Part shown: piece after piece, positions 34,847-44,437 of the stretch
Position numbering within the stretch: the first letter of the stretch is position 1
Layout of the letters: every line of letters begins with the position of its first letter
Assembly: GCA_965261775.1 (NCBI GenBank)
Contig: OZ253477.1
Location: 1,860,001 to 1,924,000 of the forward strand
Direction: 5' to 3'
DNA length: 64,000 bases
Source of the DNA: G965261775 sp965261775
Lineage (GTDB): Bacteria; Pseudomonadota; Gammaproteobacteria; Eutrophobiales; Eutrophobiaceae
Position numbers and translations under genes: made by a program
The notes under the pieces: model-generated
Databases searched by the model: none
What the model was told of the DNA's origin: nothing
What the model saw: only the letters and a program-made list of their open reading frames with translations

Positions 34847-35791
34847 TTAATCCGTTCGTATTTTTTCCAGTCTGTCCAGCAGTTGACCGGCAATATCAAT
34901 ATTATACAGCGCGTCCAATTCACGGATACAAGTGGGACTAGTCACATTGATTTCAGTTAAATAATCACCAATCACGTCAAGGCCGACGAACAAAAGCCCC
35001 ATCTCATGCAGTCGCGGGCCGACCTGCCGGCACAGCCATCGATCACGTTCTGATAATTCGATGCCCCGGGCGCTACCACCGCGGGCCAGATTGGCCCTTA
35101 CCTCGCCTTCTGCCGGGACTCTCGCCAGAGCATGGGGCACGGGCTCACCGTCAATCAACAGGATACGTTTGTCGCCGTCTTTAATTTCCGGCAGATATTT
35201 CTGAATCATGACAAAGTCGGTGTTATCACGGGTCATGTTTTCCAGAATGACACGACGGTTGGGATCTGTCGTGGAGATTTTATAGATACCGCTTCCGGCC
35301 ATGCCGTGCAGTGGTTTGATGATTGTGTCCCGATGTTCCCGGATAAATTCAGACAAAATCTCCATATCGCGGCTGACCAGAGTTGGGGCAATGCAGTGTT
35401 CGAAATGGGTAATGAAAAATTTCTCGTTAGCGTTTCTGAGCGCGTCCGGTTTATTAACCACCAGACTACCAAGGCGCTCGGCGTGTTTGAGAATATAGGT
35501 AGCGTAAATATAGTTGAGATCAAACGGAGGGTCCTTGCGCATCAGTATGATATCAAGTTCGTTCAGCGGGCACGTTTTGATAGCGGACAGACTGAACCAG
35601 TCAGCGGGGTTGTCCATCACGGACAGGCGGCGCATCCTTGCCATCGGTCTGTCTCCGCTGGTATAGATGTCGGGTAATTCCATGTAATCTATTTCCCAGC
35701 CGCGTTTTTGCGCGGCAATCAGCAGCGCGAATGAGCTGTCTTTTTTTATATTGATCCCCTGAATGGGGTCCATGATGATACCCAGTTTCAT
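34847..35791 (-). CDS. gshB: glutathione synthetase
   Basis: ATP-grasp ligase joining gamma-glutamylcysteine and glycine. 314 residues, usual length. Motifs: GIIMDPIQGINIKKDSSFALL at the start, MRKDPPFDLNYIYATY, KPLHGMAGSGIYKI (ATP-grasp loop), and FVGLDVIGDYLTEINVTSPTCIREL at the end. About 95 bases separate it from the divergent hemC. Confidence 0.97.
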   Translation of the reverse strand: MKLGIIMDPIQGINIKKDSSFALLIAAQKRGWEIDYMELPDIYTSGDRPMARMRRLSVMDNPADWFSLSAIKTCPLNELDIILMRKDPPFDLNYIYATYILKHAERLGSLVVNKPDALRNANEKFFITHFEHCIAPTLVSRDMEILSEFIREHRDTIIKPLHGMAGSGIYKISTTDPNRRVILENMTRDNTDFVMIQKYLPEIKDGDKRILLIDGEPVPHALARVPAEGEVRANLARGGSARGIELSERDRWLCRQVGPRLHEMGLLFVGLDVIGDYLTEINVTSPTCIRELDALYNIDIAGQLLDRLEKIRTD

Positions 35792-35886
35792 TTTTTGGCT
35801 TTATTCAAGCTGAAATCGCTTTTTGACATGCTGCCAAAGTGTATCATTACCACCGGCATTATTATCAAATGGCTATCGGGAATAAC

Positions 35887-36807
35887 ATGGAAAAAATAAA
35901 GATTGCGACCCGTAAAAGTCCGCTGGCCTTGTATCAGGCGGAGTATGTTCGGGAAAAATTAACGGAGGTGCATGTTGACCTGGAGGTTGAACTAGTGTGT
36001 ATGCAGACTGCCGGAGATCGTTTTCTGGACAGGCCGCTGTCAACTGTCGGTGGAAAGGGGCTTTTTGTCAAGGAACTGGAACAAGCGTTGCTACGTCATG
36101 AAGCGGATATCGCCGTGCATTCAATGAAAGATGTGACGATCGATTTGCCTGATGGGTTGCGCTTGCCGGTGATCATGAAACGTGAGGATACACGGGATGT
36201 GCTGGTCTCAAATAAATACCAAAGTCTTGAACAATTACCCGACAAAGGACAGTTGGGCACCTCCAGTCTGCGCCGTCAGGCACAGATGCGGGCATGGCGT
36301 CCGAATCTGATAGTGCAGAACCTGCGTGGCAATGTCGGCACGCGGTTGAAAAGACTGGATGAGGGTGATTACGATGCACTGTTATTGGCGGCGGCCGGCA
36401 TGAAACGGCTGGGATTGTCAGAACGTATCACACAATACCTGTCTCACGCCGAGCTGTTGCCCGCCATCGGTCAGGGGGCAATAGGTATTGAGTGCCGCGC
36501 CGATGCTCCAGAAGTACACGCCTTAATCAAGCCGCTTGATGATGTCGATACGGCGCTCTGCGTACGGACCGAACGTGCCTTCAGCCGCCGTCTGTATGGT
36601 GGATGCCAGTTGCCCATTGCTGGACAGGCGTCAATCTCCTCCGGTGAAATAAACCTGACGGGGCTGGTTGCCCGCACCGACGGCAGTGAGATCATTAAAG
36701 GCGAACGGAAAGGTGCTATTGCGGATGCGGAACATATCGGCATGGCCCTGGCAGAGTCATTGCTTGAGCGGGGTGCCGACGAAATTCTGAATGAGCTACT
36801 GCATTAA
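35887..36807 (+). CDS. hemC: hydroxymethylbilane synthase (porphobilinogen deaminase)
   Basis: Polymerises four porphobilinogens. Start at ATG 35887 (MEKIKIATRKSPLALYQ) after CGGGAA; the frame is open 16 codons upstream without support. Motifs: STVGGKGLFVKELE, HSMKDVTIDLP, GTSSLRRQAQ, NLRGNVGTRL, and the dipyrromethane cofactor cysteine in YGGCQLPIAGQA. 306 residues. First gene of hemC-hemD-hemX-hemY. Confidence 0.97.
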   Translation: MEKIKIATRKSPLALYQAEYVREKLTEVHVDLEVELVCMQTAGDRFLDRPLSTVGGKGLFVKELEQALLRHEADIAVHSMKDVTIDLPDGLRLPVIMKREDTRDVLVSNKYQSLEQLPDKGQLGTSSLRRQAQMRAWRPNLIVQNLRGNVGTRLKRLDEGDYDALLLAAAGMKRLGLSERITQYLSHAELLPAIGQGAIGIECRADAPEVHALIKPLDDVDTALCVRTERAFSRRLYGGCQLPIAGQASISSGEINLTGLVARTDGSEIIKGERKGAIADAEHIGMALAESLLERGADEILNELLH

Positions 36808-36820
36808 TCCATAATTCATT

Positions 36821-37597
36821 ATGTCGGGTCGTTTGCATAACAGACATATATTATTGACACGACCGCGCCAACAGGCGCAAAACCTGGTCAAATTGATTGA
36901 CTCTACCGGTGGTCGGACCAGTCTTTTCCCCACAATTGAGATAAAACCGGTCAAAACATCCGGGGCGTTACGGCACGCTTTTGATCATATTGAACGGTAC
37001 AAGTATGTCATTTTTATCAGTCGTAATGCCGTTACCCATACGTTTGGGCGTTATCTGAGCGCAGGATATCCTCTACCGGATAAAACACGATTTATGGCCA
37101 TTGGCTCCGGTACAGCGGCAGAATTGGCCCGATATGGTTCGACGAATATCATCCACGCCGGTGATACGGCTGATAGCGAAGCCCTGCTTGCACAGGCCGA
37201 GTTGCAGTCGCCGTCCGTCTCCGGTCAACGATTATTGCTGGTTCGGGGAATCGGTGGTCGCGGCCTGTTGGGAACGATGCTGACGCAACGTGGCGCCACA
37301 GTGGATTACGCGGAAGTCTATCGGCGTTGCCTGCCTGTTTATGATGCAATGTTGCTGAAAAAACTCTGGCAGGAGGAGCGTATTGATGCGGCGATTGTCA
37401 CCAGTCACGCCGGTTTAAAAAATTTAATCCGTCTGACACCGACACAGTATCAATGTACTTTATTCAATACGCCACTTGTTCTGATGTCCACAAGAGGGGC
37501 AAAACTGGCGCAAAAACTGGGGTTTGTCGCAAAACTGGAAGTAGTGACCGTCAGAAACGATCAAGGGTTATTATTGTCCTTGATGAATATTTTTTAG
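36821..37597 (+). CDS. hemD: uroporphyrinogen-III synthase
   Basis: Cyclises hydroxymethylbilane to uroporphyrinogen III. 258 residues. The family is poorly conserved, but ILLTRPRQQAQNL at the N-terminus, FISRNAVTHTFG, FMAIGSGTAAEL and LLVRGIGGRGLLG match, and the place between hemC and hemX is diagnostic. Confidence 0.9.
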   Translation: MSGRLHNRHILLTRPRQQAQNLVKLIDSTGGRTSLFPTIEIKPVKTSGALRHAFDHIERYKYVIFISRNAVTHTFGRYLSAGYPLPDKTRFMAIGSGTAAELARYGSTNIIHAGDTADSEALLAQAELQSPSVSGQRLLLVRGIGGRGLLGTMLTQRGATVDYAEVYRRCLPVYDAMLLKKLWQEERIDAAIVTSHAGLKNLIRLTPTQYQCTLFNTPLVLMSTRGAKLAQKLGFVAKLEVVTVRNDQGLLLSLMNIF

Positions 37598-37658
37598 GTA
37601 TAATGGCAGTGGAAAATGGTGCACAATCCCGCACAAGATAAGCAGAGGATACTGAATC

Positions 37659-38717
37659 ATGCCGGAAAACAAACAGGGAACAACCGAACCGAAACGCGCA
37701 GGACCTTCCGTCAGGCGTATCCTGCCTCTGGCAACGCTATGTGTTTTGATAGCGATTGCGGCGGCGTTCTATTTTTACACTGACAAACGTTTGTCCGGTC
37801 CCGGGAGCAGGGCGGCGTATATCGATCATACCGTTGCAGAGCATGAAGGTGCGATAAGACGTATTGACAATTTTATCAATGATATTGATTCACGTTTTGC
37901 CGACATGGAAAAAAGGTTGGAAAACCTGAAGGTTGAACAGGACTCCCTGAATTTCTCAATTGCACAGGACATAACGCGGCGACTTGACCTTAATCTGGAT
38001 TATGCTCTGGCCGAGGTTCAATATTTGCTTGTGATAGCGAGTCACCACCTGCAGCTTGACTACAATATCGAAACAGCAATATCCGTTATGGAAACGGCTG
38101 ATAAAAGGCTGGAGGGTTTGAGATATTCCGGGGTATCGCAACTTCGTGAGCAGTTACACCAGGACATGGGCAATCTGCGCTCGTTGGATTGGGTTGATTT
38201 GAGTGAACCGGGGCTGTATCTCTCTGATTTGATTGATGACGTTGACAGTTTGCCGTTAAAAGAAGAATTGGTCTCGGCACCGGAGCCGCCCGAACCGCAG
38301 GACAGGCCGAAAAGCATCAAACAGTTTTTCCAGATGTTCTGGCAGGGATTGAAAGATTTGGTGAAGATCAGCCGCAATAAAACCGCATATGAGACTCTGC
38401 TGTTGCCTGATAGCGTATATTATCTGCGCGCCAATATTAAACTTGAACTGGCCAACGCGCGTTTCGCCCTTTTTAATCGAGATCCGCATAATCTGCGTGC
38501 GTCAATCGGGCGTATACAAAAATGGTTGCATGATTATTTTAATACCGCCAATACGGAGGTCAAAAATGTCAATGCGCGTCTGGACCAAATCAAAAAGCTG
38601 AAACTGATATTTCCGGAACTCAATATCAGTTCGTCACTGGAATCCGTCAACGCATTCATCCGCATGCGCGACGTCACGCCGGATCAATCTGAAAGTAGCC
38701 CCGACCCGTCGCAATGA
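37659..38717 (+). CDS. hemX: HemX-like membrane protein
   Basis: Called HemX from operon position. 352 residues: short basic N-terminus, one transmembrane helix (about residues 24-42), then a long periplasmic, largely helical and partly coiled-coil domain (DSRFADMEKRLENLKVEQDSL). The catalytic uroporphyrinogen methyltransferase domain seen in some HemX fusions is absent, so this is the structural type. Overlaps hemY by four bases. Confidence 0.87.
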   Translation: MPENKQGTTEPKRAGPSVRRILPLATLCVLIAIAAAFYFYTDKRLSGPGSRAAYIDHTVAEHEGAIRRIDNFINDIDSRFADMEKRLENLKVEQDSLNFSIAQDITRRLDLNLDYALAEVQYLLVIASHHLQLDYNIETAISVMETADKRLEGLRYSGVSQLREQLHQDMGNLRSLDWVDLSEPGLYLSDLIDDVDSLPLKEELVSAPEPPEPQDRPKSIKQFFQMFWQGLKDLVKISRNKTAYETLLLPDSVYYLRANIKLELANARFALFNRDPHNLRASIGRIQKWLHDYFNTANTEVKNVNARLDQIKKLKLIFPELNISSSLESVNAFIRMRDVTPDQSESSPDPSQ

Positions 38718-39913
38718 AGGCATTATTATTGTGTCTGCTGGCACTGTTGACCGCTGTTATCATCAGCATTGCGGTGGAATCGGATATGGGGCGCATGACG
38801 CTGACCTTCTCGGATTGGACCATACAAACCAGCACGATATTTTTTATTATTCTACTGTTTTCGGGTTTTATCCTGTTTTATTTCTGTATCCGCGCCGCCG
38901 TGCGTTTTTTCCAACTCCCAAAGGATATTCAGACCTGGCAGCGGCACCGTCACCAGCGACTGGCGGAAAAACACCTGACCCGGGGTTTAATCAATATGAT
39001 TGAAGGGCAATGGCTCCCGGCCGAAAAGGCGCTTTGCCGCGCGGCCCGTCATAGCGAGACGCCTTATGTTGCTTATCTGTTTGCCGCCCAGGCGGCGCAG
39101 AAATCGGACCATATCAACCGGCGTGATCGCTATCTTCAGCTTGCCCTTCAACATAATCCCGATGCCAGTCTGACGGTTAACATCGCTGCTGCCAAATTAC
39201 AACTAGGGCAGAAACAAACACAGCAGGCGCTCGCCATTTTGAAAGATTTACAACATCACCAACCTGGCCATACCCGGGTAAAACAACTGTTATTGAATGC
39301 CTATACCGACTTGCGCGACTGGAAATCCCTGGTGGATCTGATCCCTGCCATGAAAAGGACGGCATATCCCCGTGAAGAACTTCAATCCAGACAACTTGAA
39401 GCGTATGTCGGCTTGTTAAAACAGACGGGTAAATCTGATGACAAGGCGGCATTGGAAAATGTCTGGTTAACGATACCGAGAAAGCTGAAACAACATCTTT
39501 ACCTGATCGAAATCTATGTTGAAAGAAAACTGAAACTGCATGACGCCGGAAACGAATGCGAGGAGCTGCTTCGCAATACGATTAAACGGCAATGGGACAG
39601 TGCTTTGGTACGCCTGTATGGTCTTGTTGAGGGGAGCAACCCTGCCAGACAACTTGCCACGGCGGAATCCTGGTTACGGAAAAATGGGCGCGATGCGGTC
39701 TTGTTATTGACATTGGCCCGCATCTGCAAGCGCCTTCAACTTCCAGACAAGGCCAGACATTATCTACGGGAGAGCATCAATGCGCAGGCCAACGCGGAGG
39801 CCTATTATGAGCTTGCCTGTCTTTATGAAAGCGAAGGGCGAACCGAGCAGGCGGTGGAGTGTTACCGCGAGGGCCTGACGCTGGTGGCAGGGATAGAAGA
39901 CAACGGACGGTGA
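38714..39913 (+). CDS. hemY: HemY-like TPR membrane protein
   Basis: 399 residues with two N-terminal transmembrane helices (about 4-22 and 43-63) and a C-terminal cytoplasmic TPR region (LFAAQAAQKSDHINRRDRYL; AYYELACLYESEGRTEQAVE). This is the HemY_N-plus-TPR type of proteobacterial haem operons, not protoporphyrinogen oxidase. Its exact role is unknown. The ATG overlaps the hemX stop (ATGA). Confidence 0.9.
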   Translation: MKALLLCLLALLTAVIISIAVESDMGRMTLTFSDWTIQTSTIFFIILLFSGFILFYFCIRAAVRFFQLPKDIQTWQRHRHQRLAEKHLTRGLINMIEGQWLPAEKALCRAARHSETPYVAYLFAAQAAQKSDHINRRDRYLQLALQHNPDASLTVNIAAAKLQLGQKQTQQALAILKDLQHHQPGHTRVKQLLLNAYTDLRDWKSLVDLIPAMKRTAYPREELQSRQLEAYVGLLKQTGKSDDKAALENVWLTIPRKLKQHLYLIEIYVERKLKLHDAGNECEELLRNTIKRQWDSALVRLYGLVEGSNPARQLATAESWLRKNGRDAVLLLTLARICKRLQLPDKARHYLRESINAQANAEAYYELACLYESEGRTEQAVECYREGLTLVAGIEDNGR

Positions 39914-40160
39914 CGACTGAATCCAAAAATAATTCAGTGAGAAAGACATCGGTTTCCCGCTTGAGCACCGTTGGTTTACCGTCCTGTTTTTTGTGGATGG
40001 AATAAAGGTTTTGATATCCCGAACGGGAATCTTGCGGGAACAGGCTGGCCTGACTGTTTTTATAATCCGGATCCCTTATTTTGCTGGATGAATATTCAAT
40101 TTATCGGAAGGAGAATATGGTCTTTTAACAGGCGACTCTATATTTATCAACTTTGTAGCT

Positions 40161-40178
40161 ACCCTGATTTTTCAGGGT
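40161..40178. terminator. small hairpin between convergent hemY and the BglII-like nuclease gene
   Basis: ACCCTGA-TTTT-TCAGGGT, a perfect 7-bp stem with a four-base loop, overlapping the last codons of the nuclease gene. There is no T-run, so termination is uncertain. Bases 39914-40160 hold nothing else that I recognise. Confidence 0.4.
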
Positions 40179-40782
40179 GCTATTCCCACTAAAACCAATG
40201 GTACTGCCGGGACGCCCCGGCCTTCTCGAATAAGGTTATATAACTCCCTTTCATAATAAGAAGGGCCGGAAGACATTTCCGCCTGCAACTCTTTCATAGG
40301 CAAGATTTCCACACCCACATCAATGGTGTCACGTACATAAAATGCCAAGTGTTTTACAAAAAGATCAAAAGCCACAAATGAGTATTTTCCGAATTGCACC
40401 TCAACTGCAACACGACTTTTTACATAGTCCGTTTGATTATACGAAGAAATCGCCTTTTCACCTGCCTTTTCGATTTCAGTTTTTTGCTCATCCGCCGTCA
40501 TGTGCATCGTCTGCCTTATCAGTCCTACGTTTTCCGTTACCCAGTAGGAGACCCTGCTTTCTTTCCAATTATGGGCATCAAACCCTTTTTTATTGCTGTA
40601 TTCATTTCTTTCGGTGAATACAGTGACTTGCCTTTCATGGTTTTTTCTTTTGACCTCTTTTTCTTACAGGCATCACCATCAACAGCGCCTATGATGTTTT
40701 GAATTTCATCCCAAATTGCGGGCTGATGCACCTGCAAATATTCAAGCCCGTTTAAGTGTGAATAATGAGCGACTATCCGCAT
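40172..40782 (-). CDS. BglII-family type II restriction endonuclease, interrupted by a -1 frame change
   Basis: Starts at ATG 40782 after GGAGG, 12 bases behind the methyltransferase stop. The first frame (RIVAHYSHLNGLEYLQ, ending near 40540) loses the protein after AIKKG. The -1 frame continues FDAHNWKESRVSYWVTENVG and runs to 40172 with VEVQFGKYSFVAFDLF, SYYERELYNL and VPLVLVG. The catalytic set of BglII is conserved with the same spacing: D, then nine residues on E-V-Q (DYVKSRVAVEVQ). The shift occurs at A AAA AAG. It may be a pseudogene with one lost base in an A-tract, or a product of programmed frameshifting. About 203 residues when joined. Confidence 0.72.
40585..40591 (-). promoter_or_regulatory. 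slippery heptamer A AAA AAG in the nuclease gene
   Basis: On the minus strand the zero-frame codons are atA AAA AAG ggt. A -1 slip here gives AAA AAA GGG TTT GAT and enters the frame that encodes the rest of the nuclease. This is the heptamer used in dnaX and in several insertion sequences. I see no strong upstream Shine-Dalgarno stimulator; a short downstream pairing (GCCCA with TGGGT) is possible but weak. Confidence 0.5.
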
Positions 40783-40794
40783 CCATGTCCTCCA

Positions 40795-41664
40795 TTAGCC
40801 AAGGATGGATCGTACACAGGTTTGTCCATCGGGTTTGTCCATCGGGCGAAGTTTAAGGATGCCTTCCCTGAACTTAAAAATTCTGTCTTGGGCCATATCA
40901 ACATATTCCTGATCGGTATCGCAGCCATAGGCCACACGGTTGTTTTTTATGGCGGCTATGATCGCTGATCCCACCCCCATAAACGGGTCAAAGACATTAT
41001 CAGTCTCGTCGGTCATGGATAATACAAGGCGTTCGACAAGTTCTACGGGAAACTGGCATGGGTGTACGGTTTTCTCGCAATGATTGGATTTAACATTCGG
41101 AATTTCCCAGACATCGGACGGGTTTTTGCCTTTTGGATTACAGGAAGGCTTTCCTTTTTTCGGCCCCTTGAAATATTTTTTGTCTGGATACCGGGACGGG
41201 ACTCTCACCGGGTCAAGGTTAAATGTGTAGTCATCCGATTTTGTGAACCAGAGGATCGTTTCATGTCTTCCCGAGAACCTTTTGGAACAATGTAATCCAT
41301 GCCCGAAATGCCAGACTATACGGTTACGCAATTTAAGCCTGTGCTTCCTGAAAACAGGGTAGAGGATAATGTCCAAAGGGAATACCTCACCGTTCTGCAC
41401 ATGATTTCCAACCTGCCAACAAATTGAACCTTGCGGATGAAGCAGACGGGCGCATTCTTCAATTATCATCGCCTGTCCCTGAATGTAATTTTCCAAAGGT
41501 TTTTTTTCTTCATACACTTTCCCAAGATTATAGGGCGGTGATGTGACGATGAGTTTCATGCTCTCGTCTGGCAGATTCTTCACAAAAGCGAGATTATCCA
41601 TGCAGGATATATACACATCCTTCCTGTCGGCGTTAAGTTGCAATATTTGTTGGGTTGATGACAT
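40795..41664 (-). CDS. DNA methyltransferase of the BglII-like system (N4-cytosine or N6-adenine)
   Basis: Beta-class amino-methyltransferase: catalytic TSPPYNLGKVYEE near the N-terminus and SAM-binding FDPFMGVGSAIIAAI near the C-terminus. TSPPY is typical of N4-cytosine enzymes, and BglII's own methylase is of this kind, but adenine specificity cannot be excluded by eye. Start placed at ATG 41664 (MSSTQQILQLNADRK); an open frame 23 codons upstream is less likely. Lies directly before the nuclease. About 289 residues. Confidence 0.85.
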   Translation of the reverse strand: MSSTQQILQLNADRKDVYISCMDNLAFVKNLPDESMKLIVTSPPYNLGKVYEEKKPLENYIQGQAMIIEECARLLHPQGSICWQVGNHVQNGEVFPLDIILYPVFRKHRLKLRNRIVWHFGHGLHCSKRFSGRHETILWFTKSDDYTFNLDPVRVPSRYPDKKYFKGPKKGKPSCNPKGKNPSDVWEIPNVKSNHCEKTVHPCQFPVELVERLVLSMTDETDNVFDPFMGVGSAIIAAIKNNRVAYGCDTDQEYVDMAQDRIFKFREGILKLRPMDKPDGQTCVRSILG

Positions 41665-41955
41665 GATGAACCGTACCTTTCCTTCTGAACTCCAATCTGC
41701 CAGTTTGTTCATGTTTTGCATTCGGCGCCGCAATAAACAGCGGAAAGCCTCCGGCAGGCCATGCGAAGCGCGGGCCGGATACCTTGCATCCGTTCCCGGG
41801 CACTTTGCCCTGCGCCAATGTCTTTATACTATACAGATGCCTGTTGAACAACGGCAATGCCCGCCCCGCCCGAAAGCCGACCCGCTTTAACTTGAAGAAC
41901 GTTTTTATTACACCTAAAATTATATGTTGATTACGATGGCCCACCGATTAATCCC

Positions 41956-44253
41956 ATGTTAAAACACTCCGAGACCCTGACGCGGAAACTGACCAAAGCC
42001 CTGCGGGAAAGAGGGGAGACCTGGCAACCACGCACCCGCTATCTGGACGGGGACAAAAAACCCGTTTATATCAATCGCCTGATCTGCGAAGATTCACCCT
42101 ATCTGTTGCAGCACGCGCATAATCCGGTTGACTGGTATCCCTGGGGTGAAGAAGCCTTTGCCGCTGCGCGCCAAGAGAACAAACCCGTGTTTTTATCTAT
42201 TGGTTATTCAACCTGCCATTGGTGTCACGTCATGGAAGAAGAGAGTTTTGACAATGAAGAAGTCGCGCGGTATATGAATAAATACTTTATCTGCATCAAG
42301 GTGGATCGCGAATTATTCGCTGATGTGGATGCCTTTTACATGACCGCCGTCATGATCATGCAGAACCATGGTGGCTGGCCGATGAGCAGCTTCCTGACGC
42401 CAGAAGGCAAACCCTTCTTCGGAGGCACCTATTATCAACCGGCACAGTTCATCGAACTGATGCTCCGCGTCAATGCGGTCTGGAGCAAGCAAAACCGGGA
42501 CGTTCTGCAACAGGCACAAGCTATCAATGAGCGGGTCGTGGCGATGATGACCACCGGGCAATCCTCACGGAAAGTCAGTATGGACGTGATTGACCCCGCG
42601 GTGCAGGCCATCATGAGTCAATACGATCCCGGTCATGGGGGATTCGGCTCGGCGCCCAAATTTCCAAACGAACCATACCTGTATTTTCTGCTGGAATATG
42701 CCGTCCATTCGGGCAAGAAAGAAATATTGAACGCGGTCGTCAATACATTACAGCATCTGGCCTGCGGCGGCATCTATGACCATATCGGCGGCGGCTTCCA
42801 TCGTTATGCCACCGATCCTGCCTGGCTGACACCTCATTTTGAAAAGATGCTGTATAACCAGGCCAATCTGTCATATTTGTTCACCCGGGCATATTGCCTG
42901 ACCGGAATGGATGATTTCAGACGTGTCGTCTGCGAAACTCTGGACTACGTCATGCAAACCATGCGCCATGCCGAAGGCGGTTTTTATTCTGCGACCGATG
43001 CGGACAGCGAAGGCCGGGAAGGGCTGTTTTTTATCTGGGACAAACGGGAAATTGAAACCCTGCTCAATGAAACAGCGGCCGGAGAATTTATCGCATTGTA
43101 TCAAATCACAGAGCAAGGCAATTTCGAAGGCAGAAATATTCCTCATCTGAAGCAGACGCTGAGTGTCTATGCGCGACAAAACGGGCTGGACTACGGCGAT
43201 CTGGTCGAACGTTTGGCCCGGAGCAAAAAGACCTTGCGGGAATATCGGGAAAAGCGCGTCCCGCCATTGCGCGACGACAAAATCATCACGGCCTGGAATG
43301 GCATGATGATCAAAGCCTTTGCCTTTGCTGGCGGGCACCTCGACCGGCCGGACTATATTGAATGCGCGGCGCGGGCAGCTCGCTATATCCTGGAACATAA
43401 CAGGCTTGAAGATACCGGCCTGAGCCGTGCCAGTCTCAACGGTAATGCCGTGCCGGTGATGGCGTTGCAGGAAGATTATGCCTGTCTGGCCGAAGCGTTG
43501 TTGCAACTGTATGACGCCACATTAAACGCGGAATGGCTGAACCAGTCCATGCAACTGACGGATAAAATGATTGACTTGTTCCAGGATAAAAACCGGGGCG
43601 GTTTCTTCATGAGCGACCAGTCCCGAACGGGACTGCTGCCGGCATCGCCAAAGGAAATCAGCGACAATGCCACCGCTTCCGGCAATTCGGTCGCATTAAG
43701 GACGCTGGTTCGCCTGGCGAAACGCTCCGGCCGACGACATTACACGCAGTGTGCACAACAACTCATCCATGCACATTCGGATGATATTTCCCGGCGACCC
43801 TGGGCCAGCGCCTATTTAATGTGTGGGCTGCTGGAGATGCACACAGGAGAACAAGACCATCGGCAATGGTGCGCCGATGGACACATCCATATTGATGCCG
43901 ATGTCCGAACGGAAGGCAATTGTTACCGGATTACATTGACCTGCCGTATTGATGAAGGCTGGCATCTGAAACGCATGTCCCCCGAGACGCCGCCACTCGC
44001 CCTGGAGGTTGTTGGAGACTGGTTGCTTCGCCCTGTTTTTTGCCCCGAACCTGTCTCCCTGTCTACGGGGTTTCAGGACGGGTCTGTTGACGTCTGGCAA
44101 GGCGTGATCAAAATTGATGTGGATATCGCCCGGGAAACTGAAAGCGATCTGTCATTCCCCGACAATCTTGTACGGTTGAATGCGGGGTTGCAGGCCTGCG
44201 ACGATCAAAAATGCCTGGCGCCGGAGACGGTGGGCCTGCTTGTCACGCTCTGA
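41956..44253 (+). CDS. YyaL/DUF255 thioredoxin-fold protein with C-terminal DsbD-N-like domain
   Basis: 765 residues. The N-terminal thioredoxin-like domain has the CxxC in GYSTCHWCHVMEEESF; then an (alpha/alpha)6-barrel glycosidase-like domain (YDHIGGGFHRYATD, HFEKMLYNQANLS, PPLRDDKIITAWNGMMIKA) as in YyaL/SPATA20 proteins. The last ~120 residues (IDADVRTEGNCYRI, GWHLKRMSPETPP, VWQGVIKIDVDI) look like the N-terminal periplasmic domain of DsbD, an extension not present in most short members. No signal peptide is seen. The substrate is unknown. Confidence 0.85.
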   Translation: MLKHSETLTRKLTKALRERGETWQPRTRYLDGDKKPVYINRLICEDSPYLLQHAHNPVDWYPWGEEAFAAARQENKPVFLSIGYSTCHWCHVMEEESFDNEEVARYMNKYFICIKVDRELFADVDAFYMTAVMIMQNHGGWPMSSFLTPEGKPFFGGTYYQPAQFIELMLRVNAVWSKQNRDVLQQAQAINERVVAMMTTGQSSRKVSMDVIDPAVQAIMSQYDPGHGGFGSAPKFPNEPYLYFLLEYAVHSGKKEILNAVVNTLQHLACGGIYDHIGGGFHRYATDPAWLTPHFEKMLYNQANLSYLFTRAYCLTGMDDFRRVVCETLDYVMQTMRHAEGGFYSATDADSEGREGLFFIWDKREIETLLNETAAGEFIALYQITEQGNFEGRNIPHLKQTLSVYARQNGLDYGDLVERLARSKKTLREYREKRVPPLRDDKIITAWNGMMIKAFAFAGGHLDRPDYIECAARAARYILEHNRLEDTGLSRASLNGNAVPVMALQEDYACLAEALLQLYDATLNAEWLNQSMQLTDKMIDLFQDKNRGGFFMSDQSRTGLLPASPKEISDNATASGNSVALRTLVRLAKRSGRRHYTQCAQQLIHAHSDDISRRPWASAYLMCGLLEMHTGEQDHRQWCADGHIHIDADVRTEGNCYRITLTCRIDEGWHLKRMSPETPPLALEVVGDWLLRPVFCPEPVSLSTGFQDGSVDVWQGVIKIDVDIARETESDLSFPDNLVRLNAGLQACDDQKCLAPETVGLLVTL

Positions 44254-44340
44254 AAAAACCGGCGGCTACGGATGAGGAGTCGACCAACCGCGAGCCCGGA
44301 AGTGTTAAAATCGCATAACCGCGCTTGCTGTAAATTAATT

Positions 44341-44437
44341 GGAGAGGTACCGAAGTGGCCATAACGGCGCTGACTCGAAATCAGATGGTCCGGTGTAAAA
44401 AACCGGCACGTGGGTTCGAATCCCACCCTCTCCGCCA
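44341..44437 (+). tRNA. tRNA-Ser (anticodon CGA)
   Basis: Acceptor GGAGAGG pairs with CCTCTCC; anticodon loop CTCGAAA gives CGA; long variable arm (GTCCGGTGTAAAAAACCGGCAC) fits class II; T-arm GGGTTCGAATCCC; CCA encoded. An AT-rich foreign segment starts immediately 3', the usual place for island insertion. Confidence 0.96.
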
